NCBI GenBank assembly: GCA_949775045.1
Contig: OX459102.1
Span: 9,457,738-9,521,737, forward strand
Direction of reading: 5' to 3'
DNA length: 64,000 nucleotides
Source: Metridium senile
Lineage: Eukaryota; Cnidaria; Anthozoa; Actiniaria; Metridiidae
Shown: positions 50,816 through 61,700 of the stretch, piece by piece
Numbering within the stretch: the first letter of the stretch is position 1
Layout: each line of letters begins with the position of its first letter
The notes under the pieces: generated by a model
What the model saw: only the letters and a program-made list of their open reading frames with translations
What the model was told of the DNA's origin: nothing
Database searches by the model: none
Position numbers and translations under genes: made by a program

Positions 50816-53800
50816 CTCTATTTAACAAGTTTAAAGTGTATATGAACTCTCGCGGTTTTTTGGCGTTTTAAGAAGTTGATATATAGCTAAGTCATGAACT
50901 GAAAAAAAAATTGGATTTGAACATTTATTCGCGGAGAAATAGCGCTCTAAACTGTAAAATCGACCACGCCCCTTCGGGTTGGACGGGAATTGGGACTTTG
51001 AGGAGACTGGCCCTAGGGCATTGATGACGTAAATTCGGGACCATTTCGCAGCTTGTACAAAGGCTAGTATGCGGACTTCAGTAAACTTATCATCGTTTTA
51101 CTGGAGTTTTTTAGACACTGTGCCAAGCAGATCCGTTCTTGGAGGCTGGTCTAATAGAGTAGAAGACAAAAGAGGTATTCGACTGCATTAATATATTTGG
51201 GCAAAGATCGTACGCTTGCTAAAGCGAGAAGACGTAAAAGGGTCAACTTGGTTTGACAAAGACTCCTTCTGCTACTTTAGCAGTTGTCATTTCAACGGCT
51301 AACCCCAAAATTATTCCCTGAAATATTTGTTAGTGAATTGAAGAAACATCTGGCTCATCTAATAAGAGTTGAAGTTGGAATTGTACCCTGTTCAAGCCTA
51401 GATTTATAGGATGAAGAACCAAAACAAATGTCGAGCAGAAACAACACGTACGAATGGTAATGAAGCGTTTCAAACTATGGCAAATGTACGTGTACCATGG
51501 CAACTGAAATAGTATAATTATAACTAAAATCTTTGCTATATTCTACTTTGAAGATAATATATTGAAATATGATTGAACTGTTTATATAAATTCTAAAGAA
51601 AGCCGTTCTAGTGTCACGAGTCAGATTTTCGAGTACGATAATTACTACCCTGGGTTCCAGAGGCTCTAGAGAGGATTGGGGCGAGACCCCCGGCGGGGAG
51701 GCGAAAGGCGGAGAGAGCCTCTGGTCTCACAAGGCACTAATCTCACTTTCGCGAGTACAGAATCTGTACTCGTCGTTTGATTGGTTCTCAATAACATCCG
51801 AAAGAAACAGCGCTCTGATTTGTCGGTATGAGTAATTATTGTCACCTAATTAAAACTGGTTTTGTTTTCCTGTGACATGATGTTCATAACTGATATGGCA
51901 AATGTTTGTTCAAGAAGAGAAGAGCTATATGGAAGAAGAATATGTGCTTTTGTGCATTATTAAAGGGAAAGATGCTTTACCAGTATTACCCACAAGAAGC
52001 GGGAAATCATTGATATCTATTTCAATCTATTCGTGGAGTTTATACCGTGGCAAATCTTTTTGAATTTACGCAATTCAACTGAGATTCTCCAGCCTTAACT
52101 TTCAAACGTTCGCTTGCATTTGGAGCAGATAATGGATGACGGTTTATCATGTTGGGCTACGAGCGCCAGAATCTCCTTTGCGTTTGCATTCGTTTTTACA
52201 TTGTTTATCTATGTTTTATTTATAGTTTCAACGGTTTGCCGTTGGGTATAGATTGACCTTTAGTAAATATCTAGTTCCTATTTCAATCTTGTGATATTAG
52301 TATTGGGAAGCGATCGTATGTTACTCGGAATTATTCGGTATTATTTAAAGTTTATATTAATATAGAGTCTACATAAATTATCTTTATCAAGAGATCTATA
52401 TTAGTAGTTTTTTGCACCCTCTATTAACTATGTTTGCACGGGAGATTTTGTAGGCGACAAACTCTTGTTAAAGTTGTTTTCCGGTCGATCGCCACGTGAA
52501 ACTTAATGTCAACAAAATAAAAAAACCGGTTTGGCGAGAACTTGATACCTTATTGATTCACGAAAGTGAGATTAGTGCCTCGTGAGACCAGAGGCTCTCT
52601 CCGCCTTTCGCCTCCCCATCGGGGGTCTCGCCCCAATCCCCTCTAGAGCCTCTGGAACCCAGGGTAGATAATTACTAATGATTGTTGAAAAAACTAGCGA
52701 GAGGCCGCCGGACAAGTAATCAATATGATACCATATCTATTAACTATGATGATACTAATAATACTTGTAATCAAGTTTCAAAATGGATTTAAACTAGTTT
52801 TAGAATAAAGATTGCTAACACTACTTGATAATGAAGTCATTGAATCATTGAGTGTTAACTTATAAAAACAATTTATGATAACTTACCACAAATTATTATT
52901 TTGTTGTTGTTGTGTTTTTTATTATGAAGCACTTTTTATGAGTTCAAAATGGCATTTTATTATAAAAATATGTTCAACTACAAATGGATAAAACGGGAAT
53001 GTTATCAGAGGAAATCATTGAAAATTTGAAGCATTGAAACGGTAGTAGTTGTAAAACATCACATTTGTTTCAAGCAGGATGTTTTGTGTGATTTTTCACT
53101 AACTCTCTTCAGTCAGTCGTTCTGTATTTAGCCGCTGGCGATTGTAATGACCAGCGATTTAAACATATGAATATACACGGGATGAAATCCTGGATATAGA
53201 GTCAGATTGACTTCTATTTCATATAGTTTGTAGTACAAGTTTGTTTTGGACGGACTCGAGACAACCATCATGCTCAATTTCAACACACGATTTTTCTGCG
53301 TTTATTCTTTACAATTTGACATCTCCGCTAAAACAAGGTCCTTATGCCGGTTGTTTGTTAATACACATTTTATTCATTGAGATCTTTTGCGCAGGTATTT
53401 GAAGCTTTTAAAGTAGTATTAGAAAAGCCAATCTGACGTTTGGCGTTCCCGTAAACGTGAATCTTAATCTCTCTATTATCATCGTTCATCAGGACGGCTC
53501 TTTGTACGGCGACTTATTAGCTTCGCTTGTATGAGGTTGTAACGAGATTAAAGCTATTTTGAATGCTCCACGATCTTTTAATTTCTCTGCCCGGCCATGT
53601 ATATTTATAAGGCTCAAAACTGTCACTATTTTCTACTATTTTCTTTCTTGTACTTCTAAGTAAGAAAGTTCTCAGTTTTCGAGAGTACTTTGTAAGCCTT
53701 CGCTTTTCTTACTACTGTCCTTTGAATCCAAGTATAATTCTTTATCGGTATCTGATAAACCATCTGATTGTATAGTTTCAACTGATGTCAGGGATGATTC

Positions 53801-54633
53801 AGTAAACGGTAAATACTGCCGATTTATCGAACTTTTATTACTGAAAACAACAGAGAAACACTGAGTGATGCTAGCTTGGGTTTCCCGAATTTACGTCACA
53901 AGGTTACCAGCCTCCCAGTTCCCGGCCAAGCCGTAGGGGCGCGGTCGATTTTAAAGTTTAGGGCGCTATTTCTCCGCGAATAAATGTTCAAACCAGATTT
54001 TTTTTTTCACTTCATGACTGACCTATATATCAACTTCTTAAAACGCCAAAAAACCGCGAGAGTTCATATACACTTTAAACTCATCGCCAACAAAGACGCA
54101 CGTGTCCCTGACGACAAGGCAGTAACCATAGTAACCATTCACGGTCCACTGCCTAGCACCCGTCACATTGACCATAGTCAGTGGAGAGTATATTTACCTA
54201 TCATACTAACCAGGGAGAGGAGGGTGGGAGCAGCAAAATATGCACACACACAATGAAAGCACAAAGTGAGCCACATGCTATCAAGCAAGCCCTAGCAGGG
54301 CTCGGGGTGCCCCCCGCACACCGCTGACCACAAGCTATCCCAGCATTGGGCACACACAAATATAAACCAGGGAATCCACAGGCAGCCATTGCCTCGAGTT
54401 TAACCTCGCTTAAATTGCATTTAACCACATTAACCACAGTACAATCAGAGACTGAAACACTGGTCTCTCAATGATAAAAAAGGCTCAGCATAAGAGTCTC
54501 TTCTAAAATATAATGTTTACAATGTAAAGGTACATTACCTCTCTAGAAGGTCTTGATTGTCCGTGGCAAAGAAATACACCACTACATTCTTGTGATGAAG
54601 CTTGAACGCGATCTTCTTGTCTAAATTATCAGC
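50358..54633 (-). CDS. Gene 3 exons 13-14: end of PH2 and stop
   Basis: Exon 54633-54539 encodes [20 protein letters not shown] and the end of its strand run. Exon 50442-50358 completes the PH C-terminal helix ([20 protein letters not shown]) and ends VTKI then TAA. The Trp of the helix spans the usual PH position. The 4.1-kb intron between them is mostly a 3.25-kb transposon. Confidence 0.9.
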
Positions 54634-57600
54634 CTGTAAAAGAGAGAGAAGGAAACCTTGAGACAAGATATGGTAAACGCTATACTGCCTGTAACAGGTT
54701 CCCATTTAAATCTGTACTTTCCCATTTAAATCTGTACCTATGCAAATTGTGTTGATGTGTGCTAAACACACAGATCAACCAATCAGAGTATATTATTTCT
54801 GAAGTGAACTTCTCTGATTGGTTGATCTGTGTGTTAAGCACATATCAACAAAATTTGCATAATTACAGATTTAAATGGAAAAGTACAGATTTAAATTGGA
54901 ACCTGTTCTGTATGTCTCGCGCAATTTTGATATCTAAAGCCCTTGTATCACACTGGTGTGAACGAATGGAGAACATGTATAAACTATGTATGCTATTTCA
55001 AACATAAACGTTTAAGCGTAAACGGGTTACTTATCACATCATCATAATCATCATGATCATCACTATCATCATCAAGACCATAATCATAAACATAGTCATA
55101 TTCATAAACTTCATTGCAATCATCATCCCCAGCATCATCATAATCATCATATCATCATCATCATCATATTATCATCATCATATCATATTTTTCATCACGA
55201 CCACGATCATCTCATCCCAGTCAACATCATCAAAAACAAGATTATCATCATCGTCTTCATCATCATCGTCTTCATCATCTCATCCCACCATCATCATCAC
55301 CACCATCTCATCATCATCACCATCATCACCACCACCATCTCATCATCATCATCATCCCCACCACCATCTCATCATCATCATCACCATCATCACAACCACC
55401 ATCTCATCATCATCATCATCACCATAATCACCACCACCATCTCATCATCATCATCATCATCACCATCACCACTACCACCATCTCATCATCATCACCACCA
55501 CCACCACCATCTCATCATCATCAACATCACCATCATCACCACCACCACCTCATCATTATCATCACAATGATTATCGATATTCAAACGTACCAGATTGGGT
55601 TTATCTACCACGTAACCAGGCAGCGGTAACGAGAAATCAGCCTTCTGGTCCTTCTTAGCTTTGTAGCAATAAAACTCAAAGGTATCAGACAAAACACACC
55701 ATCGCTTCACCCAACCTTTACCACTCTTGTGACTCAAATACCCGGACATGATAACCTTACTATCACGTGATATCTTCCTGACGTCATGATAACGTTGTTC
55801 CTCTGTGCTCTTTTTAACGGAGCTAGCTTTATCATCACGGACAAGAAGTTTATGACAATGTTGACAAACCCGCTCGATCTTCCCGCTATATTCCAACGAG
55901 GCTTTGAAGTGTGAGCATGAGTGGCAGTAAATGGCACCACAGGCACGGCAATGATGTCTCCGTCTAGTCAACGTGAACAGACAGTCACATGACATACACA
56001 TTGTCACGGCTTCGTCGCGTACCCAAGCTGGAGCTTGTATACCTAGTTGACCGTCACTCAACTTATTTGTCTGTGAACCTCTCTTGTAGCTTTCTCGCTT
56101 AAGAGAGATTTCTTGGATTGCCTGGTTAATTTTTGTTACCCATGTTTCGCGATCGTCTTCAGTTGCAGCAGAGAAATCGATGACTTTCTGCTTGCTCGTC
56201 ACTCGGAATGTGTTCGTTAGTTCGACATCTTCGTCGGCCTCACCGATCTCCATTCCGTACAGGTCCATTTCGACTTTGACTTTTAGCTTGTTGGTGCCAG
56301 GTAGTTTAGCACAGCACAACAACACATCGTTAAACTAAACAAAATGAACTGATTAATGCTTGAACTATTTATTAAGTTATTGACTGTTTTGCATTAGTGT
56401 ATTAGTTTGTATTAGTATAATTAATATTGTGGGCTACCTGTGGCATACTGCAGGCTCAGGTCAGCGTGACTATTTATGTGACCGCCATTTTGAATTCATG
56501 AATCATTTTAAATCACATGTAGCAAGACTTTAGCTGAATAAATCCTTACATCTAGGCACTCTTCGTATCATTTATTCTCAACACAAAACAAATATACTAA
56601 ATACAGAAATACATATAAGACTCATGATCACTTACCAGCATGCACAGCGCGAAACAATGAATTTTGTGGACCATGAAAATCGCAACTTCAGACATTTTGA
56701 TATCGTTTGAGTGGGCATTTACGCTCTTAAATCGTTAAGCGTTTTGTTTTATCTGTTTTCTCGTTATGCGACTGACTGCGAATGAATTATAACACTCAAT
56801 ATAACAGTCGAATCAAAATAAACAATGCAAAGCATGCCGGTAAGTGACCAAGGAAGGAGATTGTGACACGAGTGAAGTACACAATAAAGAAAGGAGGAAA
56901 GAAGGAAAGGAGGAAAGGAGGAAAGGAGGAAAGGAGGAAAGGAGGAAAGGAGGAAAGGAGTGTGGATTAAATTGACAGTTTCGGGTATAAAATACTTGAT
57001 TGAAAGAGGGAGGCTTCTTACAGTACATCATCTTAATATCTAAAGGTAGCACGTGGCCCTCTAGTCTCCTTCGCAGCCGTTTTGAGGGAGCGTTGCGTGA
57101 CGACACTAAATACGGCTGCGGGGGAGAAAAGTGTCCCTCAGACTAATATATTGATGGTTTGCGATAGCTCACCAGTAGTAAGGTTCGTTCTTGATGCGTT
57201 GCATGTCTAGCTGCTACTTTCGTTAGTTCTCCTTCTTTTACGAATTGCTGTCAAAAAATATCAACGTTAAAACATTAGCAACTACACCTGGATGTAAGAA
57301 TTATTGTATTGAGTTTGCGCAATCCATTGACAACTATTAAAAAAGTTTCCACTGTTTAAATGCGTACAATGTGCTTTTTACCAGAGGTAAGACCAAAAAT
57401 ATTAAATTGATGTCTGACTGACTGATTGACTGAATGAAAAAATAAATAAATGAATGGATAAATGAATGAATGAATGAATGAACGAGAGAATGAATAAATG
57501 AATGAACAAATGAATAACTTGAAAAATGAATGGATGAATGAATAAATTGAAAAATGAATGGATGAATGAATGAATGAATGAGTGGATGGATGGATAAATA

Positions 57601-58639
57601 AATTGAAAAATGAATGGATGAATGAATGAATGAATGAATGAATGAATGGATGAATGAATTAATGAATTAATGGATGGATGGATAAATAAATTGAAAAATG
57701 AATGGATGAATGAATGAATGAATGGATGAATGAATGAATGAATGAATGGATGGATGGATGGATGGATAAATAAATTGAAAAATGAATGGATGAATGAATG
57801 AATGAATGAATGGATGGATGAATGGATGGATAAATGAACGAATGAATGGACAAATGAATGGATGAAAAGATGGATGAATGGTTTGATGGATGAATGGATG
57901 AATGAATGAATGAAAGAACAGATAAATGAATGAATAAACGAACGAGTTAAAATAGTAATACGCACCCTTCCAGCGGTGATGAGGTCATAGTCATCTATAA
58001 CTCGTTCTTGGAGTTCAAGTAATTTCTTAAATTTTTCCTACAAATGAACAAATAGATCAATAAAAATCGCGTTTTCGGCCGGAAAAAATAGTCCCCTTCA
58101 CAGTTCTTTGGGCCATCTTCAAAGGGAGCCGGGTCTTTGCATCGAAGCGAGGCGAACGTTGAGCTTGCAATGATAGAGACCTTGTAACACCTTGCGGAAC
58201 AAGGCCAGGCTACCTTTCAAGATGGCACAGGGAACTGTGAAGGGGACTATTTAGATAATTGTTGTGAAATCGGCGATATCTTTAATGTTTTAAAACATCA
58301 AGTTTATTAGTAGTTGAGGAACCCTTTAAACTAAGTATTTATAAATGAGACATTGCTATTTACAGTTTTTTTCATGCTATCGTTGGCATGAGTAGCTGCT
58401 TCAGAAATGATTTCCATCGCATCTAGAAACAACAACAAATACATTTTTAGCAATTATAATATATTAAAATTTGTTTATAATGCAAATAGTATATCCGTGA
58501 AACATTAGTATATACTAAATAATACAACTTTTTATAATTCTATTTTTTTCTGTTGTTTAATGTAGCACTATTTAGTACTATTTAGTATGTGTATTTCACG
58601 GACATATTGTTTGCACACTATTAAGTGTAACAGACAGAA

Positions 58640-58673
<34 letters not shown>

Positions 58674-58679
58674 ACAGAC

Positions 58680-58710
<31 letters not shown>

Positions 58711-61700
58711 CGGACGGACGGACGGCCAGACAGACAGACAGACAGACAGTTACAACATAAAAAAAGCTGAAAGTAGGCAGAGTTTTGATGTTCCTGAGGA
58801 CCAAATACAAGCATTTCTCTTAAAGAGAGGCATCAGAAACAGACAGACAGACAAATATTTTACCTTGAGTGTCCTTATAGTCCGGAGAATCTTCAGAAAG
58901 TTTACTGAGATAGTCTGAAAAACAAGCATTAATTTGGTTATTAAAGTTGGTAATGGCTAAATCTAAAACCACTAAAATCTCTAGTGTTTATGAAACATTG
59001 ATCTAAAAACGTAGCAGTAACTGGAGTGACTACATAGACATCGACTACATACCTCTAGACAATAGTTTGTATCTAGGGACGCGCTGGATAGGCTCCAGCA
59101 TGTGATGTCCTAGAGTAAGATTCTCACACTCTTTGGATTTCTACCAAGAAAAAAAATATTATATTAGCTATGTATGAACTTAAGGAGCAAACACGCAGAC
59201 AGACAGACAGACAGGTAGACAAACCGACCAACGAATGATAACGAATAGCCTGCGTAGCAAGCGTTTCTTTTGGGGGAACGGGAAAAAAGTTGTTTTGGGA
59301 AAGCTGTGTTATTGATGAGGCCGCGCAAAACCTACACTCGTCTTAGATGTCGCGCGGCCTCATCAGTAACACAGCTAATCCAAAAAACTTTTTCCCGTTC
59401 CCCAAAAAGAAACGCTTGCTACGCAGGCTAAATAACGAACAAAAGAATGAACAAACAAACGAATGTATGAAAGTATGAATATTGAATGAATGAATGAATG
59501 AATCCATGATGAACGAACGAATGAATGAATGAATGAATGAATGGATGAACGAATGAATGAATGAACAGGCGAATGAATGAATGAACGAGTGAACAAACAA
59601 ACAAATGAATTAATGGATGAATTAAGGAATGAATCAATGAATGGTAAATTTGTGTGAACGTTGGTATGCTGTTTATACGATATTTCAAGCACATACATAT
59701 TGTATGTTAATTTACCTGGATTTCCTCTATAACAGCAGCAAATTTAGGCGATTTCTTTGTCCAAATGGCCAGTGTCTCACTTGACTTGTCAAAGTTTGCA
59801 ATGTACGCTGTGTATAACTAGTAGAGACAATAGAACAACATTGTTATATGTACAAATGGAAAAGCCAAAGGGTATTTCCACCGAAGAAGTAAATATGTTT
59901 TTGTTTTACGTCGAAATACAGGGATTCATTACAAAGTCTCCCAAGCCAGTGGCTAATGTTTAAGTACTGATTTTAAGCTAAGCCCTTCTGAAACAATTAT
60001 GATGTCATACCTTCAGGAAGGGTGCAAGAGTCTTCAATATGTCACCAATCCTGTCATCAGTGCTCCTGCATATTGGGGAAATAACAACAATTACTTTTGA
60101 AATAATTACTAACAGTAAAAGAATAATGGAACAAAACAAGAGAATGAAGGAAGTATAGAGGGAGGGAGAAAAAAGGAAAGAGTAATGAAAGAAACAGATG
60201 AAGAAAGGGAGGGAGGGAGGATGAGAGAAAGTAAAGGAAGGGAGGAATAAAGGTTTAGAGGAAGGGAGAGAGAGAGGGAGGATGGATGGATGGATGGGAG
60301 GGAGGGTGGTAAGGAAGAGAGGAAGCGAGGAAAAACGCTTGAGAGGGACGGAAAGACGGGGTAGGATGAATGGAAGGTAAGGAGGGAAGGGAGAAAGGAA
60401 GGGATGACAGACGGTTATCTTACCATTTGCTCATTCTCTCCTCTAGTTTTGGAAGCAGGAAGTCTTTGTGGAATGAATGTATGGATGCAATATTTGAGAA
60501 AATGTCTGGTAGCACATCGGCAGTGATATGACCATGAGAAAGACATTCATTCTGTAGTCTGAAGTAGAACACCTAGTACAGATAACAATAGTCAGTAATG
60601 TATAGAAAACATCAGATAGAACCATGAAATTACTTAACAGAAATAAGCATTATGATGTTGAATGGATAAATGGATAAATGGATGAATTAGAATGGATAAA
60701 TGGATGAATTAGAATGGATAAATGGATGAATTAGAATGGATAAATGGATGAATTAGAATGGATAAATGGATGAATTAGAATGAATAAATGGATGAATTAG
60801 AATGGATAAATGGATGAATTAGAATGGATAAATGGATGAATGAGAGAATGGATGGATGAACTAAGGTGGAAATAAATAGGAGAATGAATAAATGTTTTTG
60901 TAAATCCATCACTGAATCCATCACTGAAAGTTAGAGTAAAAATTACGATGTACAAATAAATGTACATTCTCTAGCTATTCTGGGATGGGTTGACTGGATT
61001 ATTCTCTATGTATAAACATGACAGGTGAATCACTCAATTTACTAAGATTATACAAGTAAAATGTCAAGTGTCTTATACTAAAAATACTGAGTGTAGTTGT
61101 AATGTGTAGACCACGAAAAGGTCTGCCAAAGAGTGGGGGTTATAATGAATAATAGCAGTCTCACCTTATCTAATAAATGCAGTCTTCTGACATACCTTTG
61201 AAAACAAACCATACAGTAAACATACCATTAGAACAATTAAGGGAAAATGATTATTTTATGCACAGGTGAGCATCTTCATATGAAACCTTGTGCAATATTA
61301 TAAGTAATAAATCATTATTTACATAAATTATATATTTATTTAGACAGGGGGCACAGAACGTGCAGGTGGAGGTGCATCATGCTAGGTTCAATTTCAGGGG
61401 TAGCATTAGCATATAATTCAGTTCAATCTCAGGGGGATGCACTATCATATAATTCAAAAACTGTACAGTTATATATTGCAAAACTATCGAGAAGGAAAAG
61501 GGCCGAAGTTGTTTGAGGAGGGAGTGTGCCCCCCCTTCCTAGATCCACTCATCATTAAACACGCTACTAGCAGTGATAGAGATAGTTGTTTCAAGATATT
61601 GCAATCAGCTGTATTTCATGGTTGTAACACTTACGCTCTTTCTGTAGTTAATATCTCATAAGCTATGTTGTAGAGTTTTTTACTGTTTTGATCTGGGAAT

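Noticed and set aside
53984..54256. 90-codon open frame
   Set aside because: Mostly the inverted arm of the 3.25-kb transposon.
57402..57965. 187-codon Ser/His/Ile-rich frame on minus strand
   Set aside because: Tetranucleotide microsatellite in an intron of gene 3.
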